A stretch of DNA of 64,000 bases from assembly GCF_009873495.1 (NCBI RefSeq), contig NZ_CP046703.1, positions 4,382,501 through 4,446,500 on the forward strand. The letters run 5' to 3'. Source of the stretch: Nostoc sp. ATCC 53789. GTDB lineage: Bacteria > Cyanobacteriota > Cyanobacteriia > Cyanobacteriales > Nostocaceae. Position 1 is the stretch's first letter; every line of letters starts with the position of its first letter. The notes beneath the pieces were generated by a model. That model was not told the DNA's origin. It saw only the letters and a list, made by a program, of their open reading frames with translations, and did no database searches. Positions 43,456 to 53,044 of the stretch are shown here, piece by piece. Made by a program: the position numbers and the translations under genes.

Positions 43456-45084
43456 TCATTCCTCCACTGGTTGTTGACTAGAAAATACTGGAGCGATCGC
43501 GCTTAATTTTAACTCTGGATGGTCGCCCAGTAACTGTTGACAATTCCATTCATTGCGGAATAGCAACACTGGCCGTCCCATGCTGTCTTTAACTGTAGTG
43601 GTATTGAATATTCTTCCCACCTTTTCTAATGCTTCCCAACCACCCTCAACCCAACGGGCGACACTGTAGGGCAATAAATCTAATATGGTTTCTACACCAT
43701 ACTCGTTTTGTAAGCGAAACTGCACTACTTCAAATTGCAACTGACCCACCGCCGCCAAAATTGGATCGCGCTTGGCTTCATCAGTTGAATACATAATTTG
43801 CACAGCACCTTCTTCTCGCAATTCCGCAACGCCTTTTTGGAATTGTTTAGACTTCGAGGGGTTGGGATTCCTCAGAGATGCGAACAGTTCCGGCGAAAAA
43901 TACGGAATTCCCTCATATTCGAGCTTTTGTCCTGTGTAAATTGTATCCCCGATCGCAAAAACACCGGGATTGTTCAAACCGATCACATCGCCAGGATAAG
44001 CCACATCAATCGATTCCCGCTCTTGAGCAAAGAGTTTTTGCGGGCGAGACAGACGGATGAGTTTACCAATGCGGGCGTGATTCACCATCATATCTTTTTC
44101 AAACTTACCAGTACAGACCCGGATAAATGCGACGCGATCGCGGTGTTTCGGGTCCATATTTGCTTGTAGTTTAAAGACAAATCCTGAAAATTCCGGGTAT
44201 GTAGGGGCAACTTCACCTACACTGCTGTAGTGAGAACCGGGTTTGAGGGCATATTCGAGGAAATACTTGAGGAATAACTCTACCCCAAAGTTGGTCATGG
44301 CACTACCAAAAAACACAGGTGTCATTTTGCCTTCGTGTACCAACTGTAAATCTAGTTCTGGCCCAACTCCATCTAGCAGTTCTAAATCATTTTTCAGTTG
44401 GTAGTACAGACTTTGTTCTAGCTTCTCTTCTATTCTCGGATCGCCTAATTCGACTATGGTATCACGGGCTTCTCGGCTACCGTGGGCACTGCGTTCAAAC
44501 AGGTGTATTTGTTGTTTGTGTCGGTCAAAAACACCTTTAAAGCGATCGCCCATACCAATCGGCCAGTTGACTGCATAGGTTTGCAATCCTAATTCTTGCT
44601 CAATTTCATCCAACAGTTCCAGAGGTTCCCTTCCGGGGCGATCGAGCTTGTTGATAAATGTAAAAATCGGGATACCCCGCAACTTACACACTTCAAACAA
44701 TTTACGCGTTTGGGGTTCCAAACCTTTTGCCGCATCAATTAACATCACCGCATTATCGGCGGCGGCGAGAGTGCGATAAGTATCTTCACTGAAATCTTGG
44801 TGTCCGGGAGTGTCTAATAAATTTATTTGACACTTTTGGTATTCAAATTGCAACACTGTGGAGGTAATAGAAATACCCCGTTGTTGCTCCATCGCCATCC
44901 AGTCAGAGGTAGCCTTACGCTGTGCCCGTCGCGCCTTAACCGCCCCAGCTTCGTGAATTGCACCCCCGTACAGGAGTAGCTTTTCTGTTAGTGTCGTTTT
45001 ACCCGCATCGGGGTGAGATATAATCGCAAAGTTGCGGCGCAGTTCAACCGCTTGAATAAGTTCAGACTGAAGTTCAGTAGACAT
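43456..45084 (-). CDS. prfC: Peptide chain release factor 3 (RF3)
   Basis: 542 residues. GTPase that removes RF1 or RF2 from the ribosome after peptide release. G1 motif SHPDAGKTTLTEKLL, G2 region ending SDWMAMEQQRGISITS, G3 DTPGHQDF and G4 NKLD are all intact. Domain 2 and the C-terminal effector region are full length. ATG start. Other translation-termination functions in the window include prmC, which methylates RF1 and RF2. Divergent from the DUF4870 gene with 124 bases between. Confidence 0.95.
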   Translation of the reverse strand: MSTELQSELIQAVELRRNFAIISHPDAGKTTLTEKLLLYGGAIHEAGAVKARRAQRKATSDWMAMEQQRGISITSTVLQFEYQKCQINLLDTPGHQDFSEDTYRTLAAADNAVMLIDAAKGLEPQTRKLFEVCKLRGIPIFTFINKLDRPGREPLELLDEIEQELGLQTYAVNWPIGMGDRFKGVFDRHKQQIHLFERSAHGSREARDTIVELGDPRIEEKLEQSLYYQLKNDLELLDGVGPELDLQLVHEGKMTPVFFGSAMTNFGVELFLKYFLEYALKPGSHYSSVGEVAPTYPEFSGFVFKLQANMDPKHRDRVAFIRVCTGKFEKDMMVNHARIGKLIRLSRPQKLFAQERESIDVAYPGDVIGLNNPGVFAIGDTIYTGQKLEYEGIPYFSPELFASLRNPNPSKSKQFQKGVAELREEGAVQIMYSTDEAKRDPILAAVGQLQFEVVQFRLQNEYGVETILDLLPYSVARWVEGGWEALEKVGRIFNTTTVKDSMGRPVLLFRNEWNCQQLLGDHPELKLSAIAPVFSSQQPVEE

Positions 45085-45208
45085 AATTGTATTTGTTTGT
45101 TAGCTAGCTTAATTTTTTTTGACTCTGGCAAGTCTTTTAATCTTAAGACAACGATGCTCGTGATAGGGTCGTAGTATAACCAACAATCTAACTAAAGAGG
45201 AGAAAGCA

Positions 45209-45568
45209 ATGTACGACACAGACAAGCGAAAGCTTCTATCAGCCTTGTCGCATGGAGCCATTTTTTTCAGCACAACATTGGTATCTGTCGGTGTACCTAT
45301 CGCCATACTGCTTGTATCTGACGATCCTGTTGTTAAAGAAAACGCCAAAGAATCCATCAATTTCCACTTTAACGTCTGGTTTTATGGTGCAATTCTGGGA
45401 GCGCTGTTTTTTCTATTCGGCTGGTTAGTGTTACCTCTATTATTACTGGGGCCACTAGCTGGTCTGGGATATCTATTACACTGGGGATTAACAATTTGGG
45501 CGCTCATCGGAGTTTTCAGCAATCCTGATATACCCTTCCGTTATCCCTACATTTTCCGATTTCTTTAG
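45209..45568 (+). CDS. DUF4870 (Tic20-like) membrane protein
   Basis: 119 residues with three membrane helices. DUF4870 features: an N-terminal KRKLLSALSHGAIFF segment, the DDPVVKENAKESINFHF motif, and a C-terminal PYIFRF. These are typical of small membrane proteins related to the Tic20/DUF4870 group; biochemical function unknown. ATG start behind a strong ribosome site (agaggaga). Divergent from prfC. A 326-base gap with no gene follows before hemB. Confidence 0.85.
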   Translation: MYDTDKRKLLSALSHGAIFFSTTLVSVGVPIAILLVSDDPVVKENAKESINFHFNVWFYGAILGALFFLFGWLVLPLLLLGPLAGLGYLLHWGLTIWALIGVFSNPDIPFRYPYIFRFL

Positions 45569-45894
45569 AAGAAATTATCATTGGGCATTGGGAATTGTTA
45601 GTTATTTTTATTAAGCTGTTGTGCCTTGATGCACACAACCAATCGCCAGGATTTTGCCAATAGAAGGTCTGACGATTTTGAATTTTGAATTGCTTATTAT
45701 GTCGTTTTTTTCCCAGTCCGTTGGATAGGTGCAACCAAGCTGTAGAATACAAAATTGCCCCACAACTTGATTAAGAGTAGGGCAAATGACAGTTAAGCAC
45801 TGTTTGTAGTCTGTCTGACGGCAGGAAAATTTTAGCCTGCTTTTGTGACGCTTTATTTTGTGTCCATTTGCGTTGTTTTTCTTCATAAAATTTT
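45569..45894. other. Upstream region of hemB
   Basis: 326 bases without a gene. The only structure is a ttgcccca...gtagggcaa pair (about 45754-45784). Predicted ORFs here are chance. The hemB ATG follows an AT-rich stretch without a strong ribosome site. Confidence 0.4.
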
Positions 45895-46875
45895 ATGTTT
45901 CCTACACACCGCCCCCGTCGTCTGCGTACCCATCCTCAACTGCGCCGGATGGTTCGTGAAACTGTTTTAACAACAAGCGATTTAATTTACCCATTATTTG
46001 CCGTACCAGGTGAGGGAATCGCTAATGAGGTGAAATCCATGCCCGGAGTCTACCAACTTTCGGTAGATAAAATTGTTGAAGAAGCAAAAGAAGTTTACGA
46101 CTTAGGAATTCCTTCTATTATTTTATTTGGTATTCCATCTGATAAAGATGTAGATGCAACTGGTGCTTGGCATGATTGCGGTATCGTCCAAAAAGCAGCG
46201 ACGGCGGTAAAAGCAGCAGTGCCAGATTTGATTGTAATTGCTGATACTTGTTTGTGTGAGTACACCAGCCACGGTCATTGTGGTTATCTACAAGTTGGTG
46301 ATTTAACAGGACGAGTTTTAAATGACCCAACTCTGGAATTGTTGAAGAAAACAGCAGTTTCTCAAGCCAAAGCCGGTGCCGATATCATCGCGCCTTCGGG
46401 GATGATGGATGGGTTTGTGCAAGCAATTCGTCAGGGTTTGGATGAAGCAGGATTTCAAGACACGCCGATTTTGTCTTATGCTGCTAAGTATGCTTCGGGT
46501 TATTATGGCCCATTTCGCGATGCCGCAGACTCAACACCGCAATTTGGCGACAGAAGAACTTACCAAATGGACCCTGGTAACGCCCGCGAAGCAATTAAAG
46601 AGATTGAATTGGATATCGCCGAAGGTGCTGATATGCTCATGGTTAAGCCAGCCTTGGCATACATGGATATTATCTGGCGGGTGAAAGAAGCGAGTAACTT
46701 ACCAGTTGCGGCTTACAATGTTTCTGGTGAGTATGCGATGGTGAAAGCTGCGGCTCTCAACGGTTGGATTGATGAAGAGCGCGTGGTTATGGAAACTTTA
46801 ACTGGGTTTAAACGGGCTGGTGCAGACTTGATTTTGACCTACCATGCCAAAGATGCGGCGCGATGGTTAAAGTAA
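45895..46875 (+). CDS. hemB: Porphobilinogen synthase (delta-aminolevulinate dehydratase)
   Basis: 326 residues. Condenses two 5-aminolevulinate molecules to porphobilinogen, a common step for heme, chlorophyll, phycobilins and siroheme. Active-site Lys residues lie in YAAKYASGYYGPFRDA and MLMVKPALAY, and the cysteine-rich metal loop ADTCLCEYTSHGHCG has three cysteines, as in zinc-dependent enzymes. Length is normal. ATG start at 45895. It is a stand-alone gene; a hairpin 30 bases after its stop may terminate it. Confidence 0.96.
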   Translation: MFPTHRPRRLRTHPQLRRMVRETVLTTSDLIYPLFAVPGEGIANEVKSMPGVYQLSVDKIVEEAKEVYDLGIPSIILFGIPSDKDVDATGAWHDCGIVQKAATAVKAAVPDLIVIADTCLCEYTSHGHCGYLQVGDLTGRVLNDPTLELLKKTAVSQAKAGADIIAPSGMMDGFVQAIRQGLDEAGFQDTPILSYAAKYASGYYGPFRDAADSTPQFGDRRTYQMDPGNAREAIKEIELDIAEGADMLMVKPALAYMDIIWRVKEASNLPVAAYNVSGEYAMVKAAALNGWIDEERVVMETLTGFKRAGADLILTYHAKDAARWLK

Positions 46876-46905
46876 GGTGTGCGATTGAATGATAATAATT
46901 GAGAA

Positions 46906-46963
46906 AATCTCACGCAGAGGCGCAAAGACGCAGAGTTGGGTTTTAGTGTTTAGGCGTGAGATT
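46906..46963. repeat. Hairpin repeat after hemB (ctcacgcagaggcgcaaag family)
   Basis: AATCTCACGC (46906-46915) pairs with GCGTGAGATT (46954-46963). The enclosed acgcagaggcgcaaagacgcagag is a widespread cyanobacterial intergenic repeat. It may serve as the hemB terminator. A spurious ORF over it (46889-47083) is not coding. Confidence 0.65.
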
Positions 46964-47455
46964 CTTTGTTTATGGCTTTTGCGATGCCTGCGGCGGGTTA
47001 AGACTATGCAAATTCACTTTTCAAGCAGTGTTATGGGGATGCGATCGCTACTTGATTATAGTTTTTTCATCGGACACCACTAGCTAAAATTTCTAAAATT
47101 CTATTGACATCTTTTAGTTAATTTGATAGCGTGCTTTGCTGCTGATATTTATCTTCTAAAAAACCTGACGTTAAATTGGTATTTTTCAATCAGGAAGCTT
47201 ATAAATGTATTTTATACATTTACTCTAAGTTTTATTACATAAATAAATCAACAGATTTGCCAGAGTGAGAGGCGATCGCTCATAAAACATCTAAAATCTA
47301 AATTAAATAGCTTTGATATAGTTATGGCAATTACTCGCTCTATGTTTGGGGCAGTTCGTTTAAAAAACCCAATCTCTAACTAGTGCGATCGCTCACCGTA
47401 TTTGCGACAGCAGCACGATAAAATTCTAAAACCATAATCGTACTAAAAGGTCTAA
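46964..47455. other. Upstream region of pdhB
   Basis: 492 bases without a gene. Contains a gcgatgcctgcggcggg repeat fragment (46980-46996) and HIP1 octamers. The last stretch is AT-rich and presumably holds the pdhB promoter. No RNA gene recognised. Confidence 0.4.
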
Positions 47456-48439
47456 ATGGCAGAAACACTATTCTTCAACGCCTTACGCGAAGCCATTGAT
47501 GAAGAAATGGCCCGTGACTCCAGCGTATTCGTTCTCGGTGAAGACGTAGGACACTACGGCGGTTCCTACAAAGTTACCAAAGACCTGTACCAAAAATATG
47601 GCGAACTCCGCATTCTAGACACCCCCATCGCCGAAAATAGCTTCACTGGTATGGCAGTAGGGGCAGCCATGACTGGCTTACGTCCCATCATCGAAGGCAT
47701 GAATATGGGCTTTTTATTGCTCGCCTTCAACCAAATATCCAACAACGCTGGGATGCTGCGCTATACTTCTGGCGGTAACTTTAAAATTCCGATGGTAATT
47801 CGCGGCCCTGGGGGTGTTGGAAGGCAGCTAGGTGCAGAACATTCGCAACGATTAGAAACTTACTTCCAAGCTGTGCCAGGCTTGAAGATTGTTGCCTGCT
47901 CCACACCAAGAAACGCCAAAGGACTACTAAAATCGGCAATCCGCGATGATAACCCGGTGTTGTTCTTTGAACACGTTTTGCTTTACAACTTGAAAGAAGA
48001 TTTACCAGAAGAAGAATATTTACTACCCTTAGATAAAGCCGAAGTTGTGCGTCAAGGAAAGGATGTCACAATTATCACTTATTCTCGGATGCGGCATCAT
48101 GTGCTGCAAGCAGTAAAAACACTTGAAAAACAAGGTTACGATCCAGAAGTTATTGATTTAATATCTCTCAAGCCATTAGATTTTGATACAATTGGTGCAT
48201 CAGTACGTAAAACCCATAAAGTCATTGTTGTGGAAGAATCCATGCGAACTGCGGGTATTGGAGCAGAAGTCATCGCCTCAATCAACGATCGCTTATTTGA
48301 TGAATTAGATGCGCCAGTACTGCGGCTTTCTTCTCAAGATATCCCCACGCCTTACAACGGCAATCTAGAACGACTAACAATCATCCAACCAGAGCAAATC
48401 GTAGAAGCTGTGGAAAAAATGGTGGCGTTGCGGGTTTAG
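47456..48439 (+). CDS. pdhB: Pyruvate dehydrogenase E1 beta subunit
   Basis: 327 residues. With E1 alpha it forms the thiamine-diphosphate enzyme that decarboxylates pyruvate and reductively acetylates the lipoyl group of E2. Features include GEDVGHYGGSYKVTKDL, DTPIAENSFTGMAVGAA and the C-terminal EESMRTAGIGAEV, typical of transketolase-like E1 beta. The gene is full length and stands apart from the other PDH genes, as in other cyanobacteria. The TAG stop at 48437 is the first unit of a tandem heptamer repeat. Lipoyl synthase is in the same window. Confidence 0.94.
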   Translation: MAETLFFNALREAIDEEMARDSSVFVLGEDVGHYGGSYKVTKDLYQKYGELRILDTPIAENSFTGMAVGAAMTGLRPIIEGMNMGFLLLAFNQISNNAGMLRYTSGGNFKIPMVIRGPGGVGRQLGAEHSQRLETYFQAVPGLKIVACSTPRNAKGLLKSAIRDDNPVLFFEHVLLYNLKEDLPEEEYLLPLDKAEVVRQGKDVTIITYSRMRHHVLQAVKTLEKQGYDPEVIDLISLKPLDFDTIGASVRKTHKVIVVEESMRTAGIGAEVIASINDRLFDELDAPVLRLSSQDIPTPYNGNLERLTIIQPEQIVEAVEKMVALRV

Positions 48440-48485
48440 GGAATAGGGAATAGGGAATAGGGAATAGGGAATAGGGAATAGGGAA
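48437..48485 (+). repeat. Seven tandem copies of tagggaa starting at the pdhB stop
   Basis: Seven perfect copies of the heptamer tagggaa run from 48437 to 48485; the first three bases are the pdhB stop codon. A complementary arm of tccc-rich units follows to about 48535. Confidence 0.9.
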
Positions 48486-48590
48486 TAAATTCAACCCCGA
48501 CTTCCTACTCCCAACTTCCCACTCCCTATTTCCCATTCATAACTCCTCAAAAGAGCGCTATTATAGCGTTTGTCAGTTGCGAGTTATGGT

Positions 48591-50003
48591 ATGCAAAGAC
48601 AGCGATCGCTATTAATTTTGATTTTAGTCCTGATAATCGCCGCTTTTACGGTGATTGCGACAATTCCGATACCCCTGGGACTGGACTTGCGGGGAGGCTC
48701 ACAGCTAACAATTCAGGTGAAACCATCAGCAGAAATTCCCAAAATCACCGAACGAGAATTGGAAGGTGTGAAGAGAGTGGTTGAAGGTCGGATTAATGGT
48801 CTAGGTGTTTCTGAGCCAGTAATCCAAACAGTTGGCACAGATAAAATATTGGTACAATTGCCAGGGGTCAACGATCCAGAGCAAGCCGAACGAGTGCTAG
48901 GGGGTACAGCACAGTTAGAATTTCGTACCCAAAAGCCAAATACAGAAACTCAACTGCTTGCTTTCCAAGCATCTAGAGCCGAATTGAAAGCCAAGCAAGA
49001 AGAGTTGAGAAAGAGTACTGACAAAGCAGCAATAGCTAAGAATCAAGAAGATTTACAAAAAAATAATCAAGCGATCGCAGAATTGTTTGAAAGCACCAAT
49101 CCACCACTAAGTGGCAAATACCTCAAGGATGCATACGGTGAACCCACTCAAGGTAAAAACTGGCATGTTACCATTCGTTTCGACCAAAAGGGTGGTGAAC
49201 TGTTTGCCAATTTGACGAAAAATCTTGCTGGTACTGGGCGGGCTATTGGTGTTTTTCTAGACAATGAACTAATCAGCGCTCCTAGTGTGGGTATAGAATT
49301 TGCTGCCGCAGGTATTACTGGTGGCTCTGCCATAATTACAGGACGGTTTACTGCACAAGAAGCTAATGACTTGGGTGTACAACTACGTGGTGGCGCATTA
49401 CCCGTACCAGTAGAAATCGCAGAAAGGCGGACAGTAGGGGCAACATTAGGTAAAGATAGTATTCAAAGCAGTATTTATGCTGGGGTTGGTGGTCTGACTT
49501 TAGTATTAATCTTCATGGTGTTTTACTATCGATTACCAGGACTGATTGCGGATGTATCACTAGTGATTTATTCCCTTTTAACTTGGGCAACCTTTGCTTT
49601 ATTGGGTGTCACCCTAACTTTGCCGGGAATTGCCGGTTTTATCCTCAGTATTGGGATGGCAGTTGATGCCAATGTCCTAATTTTTGAACGGACACGGGAA
49701 GAATTACGAGCAGGTAAATCTCTGTATCGTTCAGTAGAATCTGGTTTTTACCGAGCATTTTCTAGTATTTTAGATAGCAATGTCACTACATGGATTGCTT
49801 GTGCTGCCCTGTTTTGGCTGGGGTCTGGTTTAGTCAAAGGTTTTGCTCTTACCTTAGCTTTGGGGGTGGCTGTGAGTATGTTTACCGCAATTACTTGTAG
49901 TCGGACATTGCTGTTTTTGGCAATTTCAATTCCCTCTTTGCGGAAGACAGAACTTTTCTGTCCAAACCTGCCAACATCGAATAAGGCAGAGGTGACTCCA
50001 TGA
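48591..50003 (+). CDS. secD: Protein translocase subunit SecD
   Basis: 470 residues from the ATG at 48591 (MQRQRSLLILILVL...). A TTG at 48570 would add seven residues before the first membrane helix and is less likely. SecD and SecF form a membrane complex that uses the proton gradient to pull proteins through SecYEG. Typical features are LDLRGGSQLTIQV after the first helix, the periplasmic P1 domain, and the membrane block GIAGFILSIGMAVDANVLIFER. secF overlaps the end by four bases, indicating translational coupling. Confidence 0.95.
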   Translation: MQRQRSLLILILVLIIAAFTVIATIPIPLGLDLRGGSQLTIQVKPSAEIPKITERELEGVKRVVEGRINGLGVSEPVIQTVGTDKILVQLPGVNDPEQAERVLGGTAQLEFRTQKPNTETQLLAFQASRAELKAKQEELRKSTDKAAIAKNQEDLQKNNQAIAELFESTNPPLSGKYLKDAYGEPTQGKNWHVTIRFDQKGGELFANLTKNLAGTGRAIGVFLDNELISAPSVGIEFAAAGITGGSAIITGRFTAQEANDLGVQLRGGALPVPVEIAERRTVGATLGKDSIQSSIYAGVGGLTLVLIFMVFYYRLPGLIADVSLVIYSLLTWATFALLGVTLTLPGIAGFILSIGMAVDANVLIFERTREELRAGKSLYRSVESGFYRAFSSILDSNVTTWIACAALFWLGSGLVKGFALTLALGVAVSMFTAITCSRTLLFLAISIPSLRKTELFCPNLPTSNKAEVTP

Positions 50004-50986
50004 AACTGAGTATTAACAAATCGCGATCGCTTTGGTGGACTATTTCTGCTGCGATTATTATTGCCGGTATTATCTCAATGGTGATTTCTTGGCAACAACC
50101 CAATATTCACGCACCCTTACGCCCCGGTTTAGATTTTATCGGTGGTACACGGTTACAGTTTGTCCGAGATTGCACCAAACCAGGCAATTGTGACAAACCA
50201 ATTGATATCAATGCTGTTCGGGAAGTAGCAAAAGCGCAGGGACTGGGTGATAGCAGCATCCAACTGATCTCCGAAAATGGTGCAGAAAATGGTGTACTAA
50301 TTCGGACAAAAGATTTGACTGTAGATCAGCGCACCAAGTTGCAAAATTCTTTAAGCGAAGAAATTGGGGTTTTTGATCCGCAAAAAAATCAAATTGACTC
50401 TGTTGGCCCTACGCTGGGAAAAGAACTGTTGAGGTCTGGGCTATTAGCTCTGATAGTTTCCTTCATCGGTATTACTATCTATATGAGCTTCCGCTTCCAG
50501 TTAGATTATGCCGTGTTTGCGATCGTTGCCCTCTTTCACGATATCTTAATCACAGTTGGGGCTTTTTCACTTTTGGGTTTGGTAGCGGGCATCGAGGTAG
50601 ATAGCCTTTTTATCGTCGCCTTACTGACCATCACAGGTTTCTCAGTCAACGACACAGTGGTGATTTATGATCGCATTCGAGAAACCATTAAAATCAATCC
50701 TGAACGCCCAATTGCCGAAATTGTCGATGATGCGGTTAACCAAACTCTGACAAGATCAATCAACACGACCTTAACCGTGTTGCTGACATTAACTTCCATC
50801 TTTCTATTTGGTGGAGAAACACTGAGATATTTCGCTCTAGCTTTGATTATTGGGTTCACGATGGGAGCTTATTCAAGTATTTTCATCGCCAGTACTCTCC
50901 TCACTTGGTGGCGAGAAAGGGATCAATCCCAAGTTGTAGAAAGCGTAGAGCCGATTGATACATCCGCCAGTTCTCAGGATAGTTAA
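50000..50986 (+). CDS. secF: Protein translocase subunit SecF
   Basis: 328 residues. Partner of SecD in proton-driven protein export. Contains LDFIGGTRLQF after the first membrane helix and the SecF signature FSVNDTVVIYDRIRE. The ATG at 50000 overlaps the secD stop codon (ATGA-type overlap), so both are translated from one message. The next gene on the strand begins about 70 bases later and may belong to the same transcript. Confidence 0.95.
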   Translation: MKLSINKSRSLWWTISAAIIIAGIISMVISWQQPNIHAPLRPGLDFIGGTRLQFVRDCTKPGNCDKPIDINAVREVAKAQGLGDSSIQLISENGAENGVLIRTKDLTVDQRTKLQNSLSEEIGVFDPQKNQIDSVGPTLGKELLRSGLLALIVSFIGITIYMSFRFQLDYAVFAIVALFHDILITVGAFSLLGLVAGIEVDSLFIVALLTITGFSVNDTVVIYDRIRETIKINPERPIAEIVDDAVNQTLTRSINTTLTVLLTLTSIFLFGGETLRYFALALIIGFTMGAYSSIFIASTLLTWWRERDQSQVVESVEPIDTSASSQDS

Positions 50987-51058
50987 ACTTGTGTGCATTT
51001 CACAATTGGGTTAAAGCATTTTAAATTGCTCACTCGTGCTTTGGAATTTTATTCTTCT

Positions 51059-51472
51059 ATGGATCAACCTGAAGAACCATTAATCCCTAATCCAGAATTT
51101 GAGAACTCTGACGCATCCTTTATTCAACAAGTGCAAAGGCTACACAAGCTGACATTATACGGTAGATGGCTGTTTGTCGGCTGTTTGTGGCTCACCATTG
51201 CGCCTGTTAGCTTGTGGGGTCTACGTTCAGAAATTTCTCTGTGGCAACAATATTTTACCTGGGTAGCGGTGCGATATGGACTCTTCTACCATCCACTGTC
51301 TACCTTCGGTTTAGCCTTTTGTATTGGGATGACTGCTGCTGTTTTAGTTTGGCAAAGTCGGAATATCTTATTTGGACTCCCAAAGCCGGAAAAACAACGT
51401 TTAGAAAAACAAGTTTATCGGATACGTCAGCAGGGGCCAAGTCATCCTCTGTGGAAGTGGGTTTGTCATTAA
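51059..51472 (+). CDS. Hypothetical membrane protein in the secDF unit
   Basis: 137 residues from the ATG at 51059 (MDQPEEPLIPNPEF...). A GTG at 50993 would add 22 residues and lies only six bases from secF, so it cannot be excluded. After an acidic N-terminal part there are two membrane helices (about 50-70 and 100-122) and a basic, amphipathic tail (KPEKQRLEKQVYRIRQQG). No family recognised. Position after secF on the same strand suggests a role connected with the translocon, but that is inference. Confidence 0.6.
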   Translation: MDQPEEPLIPNPEFENSDASFIQQVQRLHKLTLYGRWLFVGCLWLTIAPVSLWGLRSEISLWQQYFTWVAVRYGLFYHPLSTFGLAFCIGMTAAVLVWQSRNILFGLPKPEKQRLEKQVYRIRQQGPSHPLWKWVCH

Positions 51473-51568
51473 TTTTTCTTTCTCGTTGCATATACATATA
51501 CACGTACAGCAATTTTTAGCAAAATATGACTTAAATATACAAAGTATTGCCAAAAGTGGATGCCATAA

Positions 51569-52039
51569 ATGAACGAGTCTCAGATTCAATTTAGCGAACG
51601 CAAATCTGAAATTGACCTTTACCAACTCCAAGAACTGTTAAACGTTTCAGCTTTCTGGGCAAAGGGACGCAGTATTGAAGATTTAGGTATAGCTGTTGCC
51701 AATAGTGAACCAGTGATTTATGTCTCGGATAGCGATCGACTCATTGGCTTTGCTAGAGCAACATCTGATGGCATATATCGCGCCACAATTTGGGATGTTG
51801 TCATTCATCCAGAGTATCAAAGTAGTGGGTTGGGAAGCAAGTTAGTAGAAACCGTTTTGTGTCATCCCCGCATGAGGTGGGTTGAGCGCGTTTATCTGAT
51901 GACTACTCACCGGCAGGGCTTCTACGAAAAGATGGGTTTTCAAACCAACACCACCACTACAATGGTGCTACATAATCTAGCTAACCGTGTTTTTGTTTCT
52001 GCTACAGAAGTTCAGCTTCAGGAATCACTAGGGGGATAG
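51569..52039 (+). CDS. GNAT-family N-acetyltransferase (paralogue 1)
   Basis: 156 residues. A GNAT domain with the acetyl-CoA-binding segment HPEYQSSGLGSKLV (motif A) and the terminal FYEKMGF strand. It transfers an acetyl group to an amine or protein lysine; acceptor unknown. It closely resembles the gene at 56395-56943 (shared RLIGFARATSD and ATIWDVV), which aligns better with plastid-type SNAT/NSI enzymes. The 3' end overlaps that of the convergent histidine kinase gene by 38 bases. Confidence 0.85.
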   Translation: MNESQIQFSERKSEIDLYQLQELLNVSAFWAKGRSIEDLGIAVANSEPVIYVSDSDRLIGFARATSDGIYRATIWDVVIHPEYQSSGLGSKLVETVLCHPRMRWVERVYLMTTHRQGFYEKMGFQTNTTTTMVLHNLANRVFVSATEVQLQESLGG

Positions 52040-52940
52040 AGATTTGTAGTCTGGTAATCTCCTGATGTGGTTCCTTGGCAATGGTCGAAGGCAGGATTTC
52101 TAACTTTCCTCCCATAACTTCCACTAAAGTCTGATTGATTAATAGTCTCATTCCTGGGGAAAGAGCAGCCTTTTGATCAATCTGGATCTGCTGCTCATCA
52201 GATTTGAGCAAATCAATCGGCTCGCTCAAAGGTACAGCATGAGTTGGAATATCCAGCCAAATGGTTACAAAGTTATTTGTAGGTAGGGTATTACTAGAAA
52301 TACAAATACTGCCTTCCTCCATTTGAGTAATGGCAGTGTCTATTAAACTGATCAATATTTGGCGGAGCCAGAGATAATCTGCTAAAACATAAATTTCTGG
52401 ATCGGCGGGTAACAATTGCAAGGGAAAATTGCGATTAGCCGCCAGCATATAAGTTAATTTATGAACCTCTTCCAAAATTTGCGCTAACGGTCGGGGCTGA
52501 ATATCTAATTTATTAGTACCGTGTTCCGTTCTCGCAACGGTGAGAATTTCATCTATCAGCTTGAGTAGCTTCAGCGTTCGTTCGTGAGCTTGGCCAATAA
52601 ATTCTCTTTCTTCAGCCGGATCTTCACATAAATCTGACAAAATTAATTGATGCAAGCCAATCAAACCATTGAGAGGCGATCGCAATTCATGGGTAGTTCG
52701 TGCCAAAAAACCAGCTTTAAACTGGCTCATTTCCCTTGCCATAAAGTATGCCAGCTGCGTTTGCTGTAGCTGTTGTGATATCAGTGGCATCTCCTCTTGA
52801 TCTAATGGCGCTATTAGGGATGAGCTAGGTGAAAAATTTGCTGATGCCTGCGGCGGGCGTAACCATAGCACAAATAACCGATAGAAAATCATACCTAGTG
52901 CGAGTCCTGCTCCTAGATATATCCAGTTGCTCCAATTCAT
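52002..52940 (-). CDS. Membrane-anchored histidine kinase with degenerate ATPase domain
   Basis: 312 residues. One N-terminal membrane helix (WIYLGAGLALGMIFYRLFVLWL) and a HisKA domain with His84 in RTTHELRSPLNG are present. In the ATPase domain the N-box Asn is replaced (SLIDTA), the G1 box DxGxG reads DIPTH, and the G2 box is poorly conserved (LSPGMRL). The protein may not bind ATP and may act as a phosphotransfer partner or pseudo-kinase. Part of the linker (RPPQAS) is encoded by a dispersed gatgcctgcggcggg repeat. The first codons follow a short intergenic region. Confidence 0.75.
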   Translation of the reverse strand: MNWSNWIYLGAGLALGMIFYRLFVLWLRPPQASANFSPSSSLIAPLDQEEMPLISQQLQQTQLAYFMAREMSQFKAGFLARTTHELRSPLNGLIGLHQLILSDLCEDPAEEREFIGQAHERTLKLLKLIDEILTVARTEHGTNKLDIQPRPLAQILEEVHKLTYMLAANRNFPLQLLPADPEIYVLADYLWLRQILISLIDTAITQMEEGSICISSNTLPTNNFVTIWLDIPTHAVPLSEPIDLLKSDEQQIQIDQKAALSPGMRLLINQTLVEVMGGKLEILPSTIAKEPHQEITRLQISIPLVIPEAELL

Positions 52941-53044
52941 AATTAGGCAATTATTAACTTGTTAATTGACCACAACAGCGCAAACTAAAGTTCCAGATTT
53001 ATCTGTTGTGAAAATCAGGAAAACAACATTATAACTACCTATAT

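Noticed and set aside
46889..47083. 64-residue ORF downstream of hemB
   Set aside because: It translates a known type of intergenic repeat (acgcagaggcgcaaag and gcgatgcctgcggcggg) and has no coding character.
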